Shown: positions 1 through 7,890 of the stretch, piece by piece
Layout: the number at the start of each line of letters is the position of its first letter
Numbering within the stretch: position 1 is the first letter of the stretch
Assembly (NCBI RefSeq): GCF_030686155.1
Contig: NZ_JAUPEV010000010.1
Span: forward strand, 1 to 64,000
DNA: 64,000 nucleotides
DNA from: Helicobacter_J cappadocius
GTDB taxonomy: Bacteria > Campylobacterota > Campylobacteria > Campylobacterales > Helicobacteraceae
Direction: 5' to 3'
The notes under the pieces: generated by a model
Database searches by the model: none
What the model saw: the letters and a program-made list of their open reading frames with translations, nothing else
What the model was told of the DNA's origin: nothing
Made by a program: the position numbers and the translations under genes

Positions 1-164
1 ATAAGGTTTGTATTGTGATGACACGATTTTACAGATGAAAATCATTCAAACATTCTACATTATCTCAATATTATCAATGTATTCCAACCATTATGTTCAA
101 ACTATTGGCTATTTGAAGTTATCTGGCGAGGTATTGATTTGATGGATTTGATAAAATGATTTGT

Positions 165-170
165 TATAAT
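165..170 (+). promoter_or_regulatory. -10 box for the TSUP permease gene
   Basis: A perfect TATAAT lies about 30 nt upstream of the ATG at 202, preceded by T-rich DNA. Epsilonproteobacterial sigma-70 promoters typically have a strong -10 and a weak -35. The stretch 1-164 shows only short open frames ending at 16-18 (frame 1), 36-38 (frame 3) and 137-139 (frame 2); one may be the end of a gene outside the window, but none is assignable. Confidence 0.55.
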
Positions 171-201
171 TTTTTGATAATAGCATTGATTCGAGGTTAA
201 A

Positions 202-984
202 ATGCACTATGGAGATTTGAGCTTATTTGTGCTTGTTGTTTTGTTCGGAGTGTTTTTTGTAGCTGGTTTTATTGATAGTATCGCAGGTGGGGGTGGATTA
301 CTTTCAATACCTGCATTGCTCTTAGCTGGAATTCCTCCACAATATGCACTTGGAACTAATAAATTTATCGTCGTTTTTGGTACGGCTAGTGCATTAGTAA
401 ATTTTATAAAGCATAAAAAAATCATTTACAAAATCACGCTTTTAAGCGTAGTTTTTTCTTTGTTAGGAGCTCATATTGGGACAGAGCTTATTTTATCTCT
501 TAGCGAATCTATAGCAACCAAAGTTATTTTGTTTTTACTTCCTCTAAGTGCTTTGAGTATTTTTATCCCTCATAATTTTGTAAAAAATAATCCAAAAAGT
601 TTCAATTCGATCCAGACATTTTTATATGCACCATTATTGAGTTTATTAATTGGGGTATATGATGGGTTTTTTGGGGCAGGTACAGGAACATTTTTGATAC
701 TGGGATTTTATCTTTTTTTGCAGATGGATATGCTCAGTGCTTCTGCTAGTGCCAAGGCGATCAATCTAGCTTCTGGATTGGGTTCTTTGGTTACATTTGC
801 ATTTTCAAATCATATTTTTTATTTTCTTGCACTGCCATTAATAGTGGCAAATATTCTAGGAGGATATACAGGAAGTAAATTAGCCATAAAAAAAGGTGTT
901 GGACTTATTAGGATATTTATTATCATTAGTTTTGTTTTAGTGTTTATCTCCTTGTTGCTTAAATACTTAAAGTCTTATTCATAA
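202..984 (+). CDS. TSUP (TauE/SafE, DUF81) family membrane permease
   Basis: Predicted inner-membrane permease of the sulfite exporter TauE/SafE family, whose members move sulfur-containing organic or inorganic anions. The 260-residue protein is almost wholly hydrophobic, with about eight membrane segments. It shows the family's internal duplication: a glycine-rich signature in the first half (GFIDSIAGGGG, residues 22-32) and its counterpart in the second half (YDGFFGAGTGTF, about residue 152). Length is normal for the family. The ATG at 202 has a weak GAGG at 193-196. It stands alone upstream of the DAHP synthase gene. The substrate cannot be deduced from sequence; family membership is firm, function is not. 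Confidence 0.85.
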   Translation: MHYGDLSLFVLVVLFGVFFVAGFIDSIAGGGGLLSIPALLLAGIPPQYALGTNKFIVVFGTASALVNFIKHKKIIYKITLLSVVFSLLGAHIGTELILSLSESIATKVILFLLPLSALSIFIPHNFVKNNPKSFNSIQTFLYAPLLSLLIGVYDGFFGAGTGTFLILGFYLFLQMDMLSASASAKAINLASGLGSLVTFAFSNHIFYFLALPLIVANILGGYTGSKLAIKKGVGLIRIFIIISFVLVFISLLLKYLKSYS

Positions 985-1034
985 CTTTAGGATAAAATAA
1001 GCTATTTTTCAGTAACCAAAAATGGAGAAATTAG

Positions 1035-2420
1035 ATGCCAACACAACAGATACCCTCTGATTTGAACCCCCAATGGGAACGTAAATCTTGGAGAAATTTT
1101 CCTATCAAACAACATCCTAGCTATGCTAACAAAAAAGAACTTCAAGAAGTTGAAGAGGAGTTGCGAAGTTATCCTCCACTGGTTTTTGCAGGAGAGGCAC
1201 GAAATCTAAAAGAGCGATTCAAAGAGGCCTCTAGGGGAAGAGCATTTTTGCTTCAGGGTGGGGATTGTGCAGAAAGTTTTTCTCAATTTAATGGCATTAA
1301 TATCCGTGATATGTTCAAAGTTATTATTCAGATGGGAGCTATATTGACGTTTGCAGGGAGTTGCCCAATAGTAAAAGTGGGTCGCTTAGCTGGACAATTT
1401 GCCAAGCCTAGATCTTCTGATGCAGAAATAGTTGAGGGAGTAGAGCTTCCTAGTTATCGCGGTGATATGATAAATGGAATGGAATTTGATGTTATTTCAA
1501 GAACCCCAGATCCCAAAAGAATGCTAAGGGCATATCATCAAAGTGCGGCTACTTTGAATTTGATTCGGGCTTTTGCACAAGGTGGAATGGCAGATTTGAA
1601 TGAGGTTCATAGGTGGAATTTGAGTTTTGTGAAAAATAATGATTTTGGGAAAAAATATGAAGAACTTGCTGATCGCATCACTCAAACACTTGGTTTTATG
1701 AAGGCTTGTGGAATCAATACGCAAAATACACCCATTTTGAAAGAAACTGAATTTTATACAAGCCATGAGGCATTGTTATTAAACTACGAAGAACAGCTTG
1801 TGCGTCAAGATAGCTTAAGTGGAGATTGGTATGGTTGTTCGGCTCACATGCTATGGATTGGTGAGAGGACAAGAGGACTGCAAGAAGCACATTTGGAATT
1901 TTTGCGAGGGTTAAAAAATCCTGTAGGCGTGAAAATAGGACCTAATGCAACCAAAGAAGATATTTTAGGTATCTGCGATGTGCTTAACCCAGAAAATGAA
2001 GCAGGTCGATTGAATTTGATTGTTCGTATGGGGGCAGATATGATTAATGAGAGATTTCCAAAACTGTTGCGATCTGTTCAAAATGAGGGTAGGGAAATTT
2101 TATGGAGTTGTGATCCAATGCACGGAAATACGATTAAAGCAAGTTCTGGATATAAAACAAGAGTTTTTGATAGTGTATTGAGTGAGGTAAAAAGTTTTTT
2201 TGAAATACACAAAGCAGAGGGGAGTTATGCTGGAGGGGTGCATCTGGAGATGACAGGACAAGATGTTACTGAATGCGTAGGGGGTTCTCAAGAGATTACA
2301 GAAGCAGGGCTAGGCTGTAACTATAACACGCAGTGCGATCCTAGACTAAATGCAACTCAGGCTATTGAACTTGCCTTTTTGATAGCAGATATATTAAAAA
2401 ATAGAAAAGTTTCTCAATAG
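1035..2420 (+). CDS. 3-deoxy-7-phosphoheptulonate synthase, class II
   Basis: Catalyses condensation of phosphoenolpyruvate with erythrose 4-phosphate, the first step of the shikimate pathway to aromatic amino acids, in the cytosol. At 461 residues it has the size of class II (plant/mycobacterial/Helicobacter-type) enzymes and not of the E. coli class I type. Visible hallmarks are QGGDCAESF near residue 74 (metal-binding Cys), GRLAGQFAKPRS near 116, SCDPMHGNT near 357 (metal-binding His), HLEMTGQD (Glu) and CDPRLN (Asp) near the C-terminus, giving the full Cys/His/Glu/Asp metal set known for class II. Start ATG 1035 follows GGAGAAATTAG. Probably transcribed alone. Confidence 0.95.
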   Translation: MPTQQIPSDLNPQWERKSWRNFPIKQHPSYANKKELQEVEEELRSYPPLVFAGEARNLKERFKEASRGRAFLLQGGDCAESFSQFNGINIRDMFKVIIQMGAILTFAGSCPIVKVGRLAGQFAKPRSSDAEIVEGVELPSYRGDMINGMEFDVISRTPDPKRMLRAYHQSAATLNLIRAFAQGGMADLNEVHRWNLSFVKNNDFGKKYEELADRITQTLGFMKACGINTQNTPILKETEFYTSHEALLLNYEEQLVRQDSLSGDWYGCSAHMLWIGERTRGLQEAHLEFLRGLKNPVGVKIGPNATKEDILGICDVLNPENEAGRLNLIVRMGADMINERFPKLLRSVQNEGREILWSCDPMHGNTIKASSGYKTRVFDSVLSEVKSFFEIHKAEGSYAGGVHLEMTGQDVTECVGGSQEITEAGLGCNYNTQCDPRLNATQAIELAFLIADILKNRKVSQ

Positions 2421-2469
2421 ACTTTTTTCTGATATAATTTTTTTATAAGCCAACTTGTAAGGAGAGATT

Positions 2470-2598
2470 ATGTTTAAAATTTTTATTGTTACAGCATTTA
2501 CGATGATTATGTTTTTTGGCTGTGCCTTAGAAGATGCAGACTCTGAAAATCCTCCAACTCCTAGTGAAGAAACAACTTGGATTCCTGAACAAAAATAA
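2470..2598 (+). CDS. small putative lipoprotein (42 aa)
   Basis: Short reading frame with a strong ribosome site (AAGGAGAG at about 2459-2466) before ATG 2470. The translation begins with a hydrophobic signal-like segment ending in MFFGC at residues 14-18, a lipobox-like cysteine, followed by an acidic proline-rich tail ending IPEQK. I infer a small membrane-anchored lipoprotein; the lipobox is not canonical (Phe-Phe-Gly-Cys). No family recognised. A hairpin with a T-rich tail follows directly, so it forms a self-contained transcription unit end. Confidence 0.6.
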   Translation: MFKIFIVTAFTMIMFFGCALEDADSENPPTPSEETTWIPEQK

Positions 2599-2609
2599 AA
2601 TATCTATTT

Positions 2610-2655
2610 AGGGTGATTTTATTAAAACATCACTCTTATTTTATTTCTTCTGTTG
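2610..2655 (+). terminator. rho-independent terminator after the small lipoprotein gene
   Basis: An 8-bp stem (AGGGTGAT at 2610-2617 with ATCACTCT at 2629-2636, one G-T pair) is followed by a T-rich run (TATTTTATTTCTTC). It lies 12 bp after the stop codon. Confidence 0.6.
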
Positions 2656-2776
2656 TTTTGAGTGTTACTTTTTTTCTAAAAATATCTTTTTTCTGCTTTG
2701 AGTGCATTTCAAAATCATTTGAAATACTAGCTTTATACACTATGATAAGAATTCAATAAGATGTTAAGGGAAGGTA

Positions 2777-4843
2777 ATGAATAAATTCTTTTGGTATGTA
2801 ATTTGGGCTTTTATAGCTATTTTGGGGGCTTTTTGTTTTGGTGTTTTGACACTTAATGAAGGTGAAAATATCAGTGCAATTTGGCTTGTGGTTGCAAGTG
2901 TTTGTATCTATAGCATCGGGTATCGTTTTTATAGCAAATTTATCGCTTATAAGGTGCTGGGTCTTGACGATAATCGTGCTACTCCTGCAGTGGTAAATAA
3001 TGATGGTAGGGATTTTGTTCCCACTAATAAGATCGTTTTGTTTGGTCATCATTTTGCCGCTATTGCCGGAGCAGGACCTCTAGTAGGGCCAATATTGGCT
3101 GCTCAGATGGGTTATCTTCCTAGCATGATTTGGATATTAGTAGGAGGTGTTCTTGCAGGAGCTGTGCATGATTTTGTAGTTTTGTTTATTTCTGTGAGAC
3201 GAAATGGCAAGTCACTAGGTGAAATGATAAAAGAAGAGATGGGCAGATTCACAGGTGCTTTTGCTATGCTTGGAATTTTTGGGATTATGCTCATTATCAT
3301 TGCGATTTTGGCGATGGTAGTGGTGAAGGCTTTGGCAGATAGTCCTTGGGGATTTTTTACCATCGTGATGACAATCCCAATTGCTATTTTGATGGGAGTT
3401 TATATGAGGTTTATTCGACCAGGTAGGGTTGGAGAAGCATCTGTAATAGGTTTTGTTCTTTTGATGATTGCTCTTTATTATGGGAGATATGTTTCTTCTG
3501 ATCCTTATTTGGCAAGTTTTTTTACTTTTGATGCTCCTACACTTGCTATGATGATGATAGCTTACGGTTTTATAGCGGCTATTTTGCCTGTATGGTTTCT
3601 TTTGGCTCCTCGTGATTATTTGAGTACTTTTTTGAAAATAGGAGTGATTATAGCTATGGCACTTGCTATTTTGTATGTAGCTCCTCCTATTGAAATGCCA
3701 AAACTCACTCAGTATCTTGATGGAAGCGGACCTGTGTTTGCTGGAAGTTTGTTTCCATTTTTATTTATTACTATTGCTTGTGGTGCTATCAGCGGCTTTC
3801 ATGCTTTGATTGCTTCAGGAACGACACCTAAGATGATACAGAAAGAATCTCACATCAGATTGGTCGGTTATGGATCGATGATCATGGAATCAGGAGTGGC
3901 GATTATGGCACTTATTGCTGCTACTATCTTGCATCCTGGATTGTATTTTGCTATCAATTCACCTGCAATCAGTATCGGCACAGATATTGTTTCAGCTGCA
4001 CAGACCATCTCTAGTTGGGGGTTTCATATCTCTGCACAAGAAATAAGTAATCTTACACAAAACATTGGCGAACAAAGTATCTTGAGCCGAACAGGAGGAG
4101 CTCCTACTTTTGCTATTGGATTAGCATTGATTGTTCATCAGATCATAGGAGGGAGTGCGATGATGGGATTTTGGTATCATTTTGCGATTTTGTTTGAGGC
4201 GTTGTTTATCCTCACTGCTGTAGATGCAGGTACGAGAACTTGTCGTTTTATGGTTCAAGATATATTAGGAAATATTTATAAGCCCTTTGGTAATACCCAT
4301 TCTTATTTTTCAGGCGTCATTGCTACGGCTTTGTGTGTGGCTGGTTGGGGATATTTTCTGTATCAAGGAGCAATAGATCCAAAGGGAGGAATTTATACGC
4401 TTTGGCCTCTTTTTGGTGTGAGCAACCAAATGCTCGCAGGTATGGCGTTGTTGCTTGTGAGTGTGATTTTATTCAAAATGGGCAAGGCTAGATATGCATG
4501 GGTGAGTGCATTTCCTGCTATTTTCGTTCTTGTAGCTACGCTTTATGCAGGAGTGCTAAAGGTATTACCAGCAAGTGGAAATGCCTTAAATGATAGCGTG
4601 AGTCATATTGCCATCGCTCAAAACCTTGCTGCTAAACTCCCTAGCATTACTGATAGTGTCCAAATTTCAGCGATTGAAGCCTCTATTAGGAGCAATATTA
4701 TCGATGCTGTTTTGTGTATATTTTTTATGATTGTAACTGTTTTGGTGATTTTTTCTTGTTTGCGTATTTGTATCTTGTCTCTTAGAGATAAAAACAATCT
4801 CAAATCAACTTTGTGCGAGTCTCCATACATAAGAGCTTCATAA
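2777..4843 (+). CDS. cstA: carbon starvation protein CstA (pyruvate/peptide permease)
   Basis: Integral inner-membrane transporter of 688 residues with about 16-18 hydrophobic segments, the length of H. pylori CstA. The N-terminal half has the typical cstA landmarks: FGHHFAAIAGAGPLVGP near residue 88 and GAVHDFVVLF near 127. Family members import peptides or pyruvate during carbon limitation. ATG 2777 follows AAGGGAAGG; a TATGAT -10 candidate is at 2741-2746. The stop overlaps the start of the next gene (TAATG), so the small YbdD/KCU-type partner is translationally coupled, a pairing seen widely for CstA/BtsT transporters. Confidence 0.96.
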   Translation: MNKFFWYVIWAFIAILGAFCFGVLTLNEGENISAIWLVVASVCIYSIGYRFYSKFIAYKVLGLDDNRATPAVVNNDGRDFVPTNKIVLFGHHFAAIAGAGPLVGPILAAQMGYLPSMIWILVGGVLAGAVHDFVVLFISVRRNGKSLGEMIKEEMGRFTGAFAMLGIFGIMLIIIAILAMVVVKALADSPWGFFTIVMTIPIAILMGVYMRFIRPGRVGEASVIGFVLLMIALYYGRYVSSDPYLASFFTFDAPTLAMMMIAYGFIAAILPVWFLLAPRDYLSTFLKIGVIIAMALAILYVAPPIEMPKLTQYLDGSGPVFAGSLFPFLFITIACGAISGFHALIASGTTPKMIQKESHIRLVGYGSMIMESGVAIMALIAATILHPGLYFAINSPAISIGTDIVSAAQTISSWGFHISAQEISNLTQNIGEQSILSRTGGAPTFAIGLALIVHQIIGGSAMMGFWYHFAILFEALFILTAVDAGTRTCRFMVQDILGNIYKPFGNTHSYFSGVIATALCVAGWGYFLYQGAIDPKGGIYTLWPLFGVSNQMLAGMALLLVSVILFKMGKARYAWVSAFPAIFVLVATLYAGVLKVLPASGNALNDSVSHIAIAQNLAAKLPSITDSVQISAIEASIRSNIIDAVLCIFFMIVTVLVIFSCLRICILSLRDKNNLKSTLCESPYIRAS

Positions 4844-5046
4844 TGAAATTTTTATCAAAAATTCAAGCAATTTATAGAAAGTCTGATCGCTTTTTTCACC
4901 TTTTGGTTGGACTTCCTAGTTATGATAAGTATCTTGAACATATGGAAAAATTTCATCCAGATAAAATACCTAAAACTCAAAAAGAGTTTTTTATACAAGC
5001 TCAAGAGGCTAGATATGGTAAAAATGGGGCAAAAAAATGCTGATAA
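4843..5046 (+). CDS. KCU-star family selenoprotein (YbdD/YjiX-like CstA partner), UGA read as selenocysteine
   Basis: Small CstA-associated protein (67 residues counting Sec) beginning at ATG 4843, which overlaps the cstA stop. It matches the YbdD/YjiX type: an Arg-rich start, FHLLVGLPSYDKYLEHME, then a FHPDK-P-T--EFF-QAQEARYG stretch. Ordinary family members end in two adjacent cysteines; here the codons before the terminator are AAA-TGC-TGA-TAA, i.e. Lys-Cys-UGA-stop. NCBI describes a 'KCU-star' selenoprotein family with this ending (from memory). A hairpin immediately downstream (5049-5083) has bacterial SECIS geometry. A standard gene caller would stop at 5043 and lose the last residue. 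The Sec reading is inferred; SelA/SelB/SelC are not in this window. Confidence 0.78.
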
Positions 5047-5159
5047 AAGCAAAAGGATACGGTTCGTATCATACATTTTTTGCAAAACATAATAATTTTG
5101 ATATTTTTAATATGGATGAAATGAGTAGAAATTTATTTATAAAATATTTTTCTTTATGA
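5037..5159 (+). other. 40-codon open frame overlapping the Sec codon, coding doubtful
   Basis: An ATG at 5037, in the +1 frame relative to the KCU gene, opens a 40-codon frame ending TGA 5157-5159. It overlaps the TGC-TGA-TAA end of the upstream gene and contains the SECIS-like hairpin. There is no good ribosome site of its own apart from an A-run. It may be chance, or a short coupled gene. Confidence 0.2.
5049..5083 (+). promoter_or_regulatory. candidate bacterial SECIS hairpin
   Basis: Directly 3' of the UGA at 5041-5043. The lower stem is GCAAAA (5049-5054) with TTTTGC (5078-5083); after an internal loop the upper stem is GATACG (5056-5061) with CGTATC (5065-5070), capped by GTT (5062-5064). 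Counting the U of UGA as 1, the apical G-U falls at 22-23, close to the 23-24 position of the SelB-contacting G-U in E. coli fdhF. The bulged U known at position 17 in fdhF is not obvious here. Confidence 0.6.
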
Positions 5160-5196
5160 TTCTAAATCAAACTTTGTATCGTTGCTATCTTTTTAG

Positions 5197-5202
5197 TACA
5201 AT
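5197..5202 (+). promoter_or_regulatory. -10 box for the gluconate-dehydrogenase-like operon
   Basis: TACAAT lies 36 nt upstream of ATG 5238, with the ribosome site AAGGA at 5226-5230 between them. It marks a new transcription unit after the cstA operon. Confidence 0.45.
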
Positions 5203-5237
5203 GAGAATGTATCAAAATTAATAATAAGGAAGATGAT

Positions 5238-5990
5238 ATGAATAAAAAAAATACGAATTTGAGTAGAAGGAATTTTTTTAAAACTTCTACACTTGCTGCA
5301 GGGGCAGTGCTGGGCGGAGGTGCCTTTGCTGGTACTTTGGCAGGTTGTGATGATTCAAAAAATAACTCCCATTCTATGCAATCAAATTATGATACAAATC
5401 AGGAAGCTCAAGCAAGAGGGAGAATGTTTTTTACCAAAGACTTAGATTTCGCGGTTTTATCAGCTAGTTGTGAGCGGATTTTTCCAAAAGATGATTTAGG
5501 AGCAGGAGCTATAGAGTTAGGCGTTCCTTATTTTATAGATAATCAACTCGCAGGTGCATATGGATACAACGCTAGAGAATATATGAGCGGACCTTTTGAG
5601 AATGGCACTCCAACACAAGGTTATCAAACCCCTCTTATCCGTAGAGATATTTTTTTAGAAGGTATAAAGTCTATAGAAAATGAAGCAATAAAAAATTATA
5701 AAAAAAGTTTTGTAGATTTGGATGCTAAAAATCAAGATTTAATTCTCAAAAGTTTTGAAGCAAATAAGGTTTCTATGAAAGGGGTTTCATCAAGCTATTT
5801 TTTCTCTCTTTTGAGAGAAATGACTTTAGCTGGGGTGTATGCAGATCCTATCTATGGTGGTAATGATAAAATGCAGGGATGGAAAATGAAAGAGTTTCCT
5901 GGAGCACAAATGTCTTATATGGCATTTATTACAGATGAAAAATTTCAAAAAATATCTCCTATGTCTTTAGCTGATATGCAAGGAAAATAA
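5238..5990 (+). CDS. gluconate 2-dehydrogenase subunit 3 family protein, Tat signal
   Basis: Small subunit of a membrane-bound, periplasmic GMC-type dehydrogenase. The N-terminus carries a twin-arginine motif (SRRNFFK, residues 9-15), a hydrophobic alanine/glycine segment and TLAGC, which could also serve as a lipobox, so the mature protein may be Tat-exported and lipidated. The rest (250 residues in all) resembles gluconate dehydrogenase subunit 3, including a segment with SCERIFPKDDLGAGA near residue 76. It lies 1 bp before the flavoprotein subunit. In Campylobacter jejuni the equivalent pair (Cj0414-Cj0415) is a respiratory gluconate dehydrogenase. The flavoprotein has no signal of its own, so this subunit probably carries it out of the cell. 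Confidence 0.85.
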   Translation: MNKKNTNLSRRNFFKTSTLAAGAVLGGGAFAGTLAGCDDSKNNSHSMQSNYDTNQEAQARGRMFFTKDLDFAVLSASCERIFPKDDLGAGAIELGVPYFIDNQLAGAYGYNAREYMSGPFENGTPTQGYQTPLIRRDIFLEGIKSIENEAIKNYKKSFVDLDAKNQDLILKSFEANKVSMKGVSSSYFFSLLREMTLAGVYADPIYGGNDKMQGWKMKEFPGAQMSYMAFITDEKFQKISPMSLADMQGK

Positions 5991-5991
5991 A

Positions 5992-7704
5992 ATGGCAAAA
6001 ATATTAAAAAAAGTAGATGTATTAACCGTTGGAGTTGGCTGGACAGGAGGTATTGTAGCTGCTGAATGTGCAAAAGCTGGGCTTAAAGTCGTTGGGCTAG
6101 AACGTGGAGATATGAGGAGTACTGAAGATTTTGTAGAAGTTCATGATGAGTGGCGTTATGCTGTGAATTATGGCTTAATGCAAGATCTCTCTAAAGAAAC
6201 TGTAACCTTTAGGAATTCTCCCAAACAAAAAGCTCTTCCTATGAGAAAACTAGGCTCTTTTTTGCTTGGAGATAATTTAGGCGGAGCAGGGGTACATTGG
6301 AATGGTTGGACTTATAGATTTTTTCCTTATGATTTTCAGATCAAAACAATGACAGAGAAACGTTATGGTAAAAATAAACTTTCCAAAGACTATTTGCTTC
6401 AAGATTGGGGTATTACGTATGATGAAATGGAACCTTATTTTGATAAGTTTGAAAAGACAGCTGGAATTTCAGGTGAGGCTAAAAATCCATTTTCTGGAAA
6501 AAGATCTAGTGATTATCCTCAAGTGCCTTTGCAAAATACTCCTATTCTCTCAAAGTTTGAGCAGACAACCAAAAAAATGGGCTACCATCCCTATAGAATG
6601 CCCGCAGCAAATAGTTCTGGAAGCTACACCAATCCTGATGGAGAAGTTCTTAATCCTTGCCAATATTGTGCTTTTTGCGAAAGATTTGGTTGTGAGTATG
6701 GTGCGAAGGCAAGTCCTATTGTTACTGTTATTCCAACAGCACTTAAAACAGGAAATTATGAAATCAGATCCAATGCAAATGTGATTGAAATTCTCAAAAA
6801 AGGGAATAAAGTTATCGGGGTAAAATATGTCGATACAAAGACCTTAGAAGAATATATTCAACTTGCTGATATTGTCGTGCTTAGCAGTTTTGTGCTAAAT
6901 AATGCTAAGTTGTTAATGGTTTCAAATATTGGAGAACAATATGATCCTAAGACTCGCAAAGGCACTTTAGGAAAAAATTATTGTTATCAGCTCAATCCAG
7001 GCACAACAGCTTTTTTTGATGATCAATACAATGTTTTTATGGGTTCAGGAGCGTTAGGAACAAATATAGATGATTTCAATGGAGATAATTTTGACCATTC
7101 TAATTTAGATTTTATTCATGGAGCTTTAATCTATGGTCTCCAAAGTGGTTCTAGACCCATTTTGAGTAATCCCGTACCTGCTGGAACACCTTCTTGGGGA
7201 AGTGAGTTTAAAAAAGCTTCTGTATATAACTATACTCGTGCCATATCTGTAGGAGGACAAGGTGCTTCAATGCCACATTATCAAAATTATTTATCTTTAG
7301 ACCCTACCTATAAAGATGCCTATGGAATGCCGTTATTGAGAATGACTTATAATTTTACAGATCAAGACAGAGCTCTTTTCAAACACATAACCGCACAAAC
7401 TGAAGCGATTGCTAAGGCTATGAATCCTAAGTCTATTGTTTCTGCTGCACAAATCACAGATTATAGCGTCGTGCCTTATCAATCAACGCATAATGTTGGA
7501 GGCACTACGATGGGATCAGATCCAAAAAATAGCGTCGTGAATAATTATTTACAACACTGGGATGTGGAAAATCTTTTTGTGGTTGGAGCTGGAAATTTTG
7601 CACACAATAGCGGATATAATCCTACTGGAACTGCTGGTGCTTTGGCATATAGATGTGCTGAAGGGATTATCAAGTATCACAAAAAAGGTGGAAGTTTGGT
7701 ATAA
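5992..7704 (+). CDS. GMC family FAD-dependent oxidoreductase (gluconate-dehydrogenase-like large subunit)
   Basis: Flavoprotein of 570 residues that oxidises a sugar or sugar acid and passes electrons towards cytochrome c or quinone. The N-terminal dinucleotide fold is seen at residues 12-37 (VGVGWTGG then an acidic residue in LERGD), and the C-terminal GMC FAD-contact segment in VVGAGNFAHNSGYNPTG. A cysteine cluster near residues 223-233 (CQYCAFCERFGC) is typical of the gluconate-dehydrogenase branch. It has no signal peptide and presumably leaves the cell as a passenger with the upstream Tat subunit. Closest functional reference is C. jejuni Cj0415. No cytochrome subunit gene is adjacent; substrate is inferred by family only. 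Confidence 0.85.
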   Translation: MAKILKKVDVLTVGVGWTGGIVAAECAKAGLKVVGLERGDMRSTEDFVEVHDEWRYAVNYGLMQDLSKETVTFRNSPKQKALPMRKLGSFLLGDNLGGAGVHWNGWTYRFFPYDFQIKTMTEKRYGKNKLSKDYLLQDWGITYDEMEPYFDKFEKTAGISGEAKNPFSGKRSSDYPQVPLQNTPILSKFEQTTKKMGYHPYRMPAANSSGSYTNPDGEVLNPCQYCAFCERFGCEYGAKASPIVTVIPTALKTGNYEIRSNANVIEILKKGNKVIGVKYVDTKTLEEYIQLADIVVLSSFVLNNAKLLMVSNIGEQYDPKTRKGTLGKNYCYQLNPGTTAFFDDQYNVFMGSGALGTNIDDFNGDNFDHSNLDFIHGALIYGLQSGSRPILSNPVPAGTPSWGSEFKKASVYNYTRAISVGGQGASMPHYQNYLSLDPTYKDAYGMPLLRMTYNFTDQDRALFKHITAQTEAIAKAMNPKSIVSAAQITDYSVVPYQSTHNVGGTTMGSDPKNSVVNNYLQHWDVENLFVVGAGNFAHNSGYNPTGTAGALAYRCAEGIIKYHKKGGSLV

Positions 7705-7718
7705 ATCCTTTGGTTTCC

Positions 7719-7757
7719 TTTAGAAGGGTATCTTAATGCCCTTCTAAATTATTTTTT
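7719..7757 (+). terminator. rho-independent terminator after the GMC operon
   Basis: A perfect 10-bp inverted repeat (TTTAGAAGGG at 7719-7728, CCCTTCTAAA at 7739-7748) is followed by TTATTTTTTCTCC. Nothing else is recognisable in the remaining AT-rich spacer up to the poxB start. Confidence 0.8.
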
Positions 7758-7890
7758 CTCCTTTATCTTTTCTTTCTCTTCTATTTTTAAATAAATATTT
7801 TTTATCTATTAATAATTTTATTTTTTCAAGTATCTCAATGTTTAATATTTTAGATGTAAAATGAAATAATTTTAAATTTTAGGAGCGAAA

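Noticed and set aside
1..164. Possible C-terminal end of an upstream gene
   Set aside because: Three short open frames exist but none shows a recognisable protein or decisive codon pattern, so no gene is called.
6365..6784. 139-residue plus-strand ORF inside the GMC oxidoreductase gene
   Set aside because: Frame shadow of the flavoprotein, whose motifs are continuous across this region.
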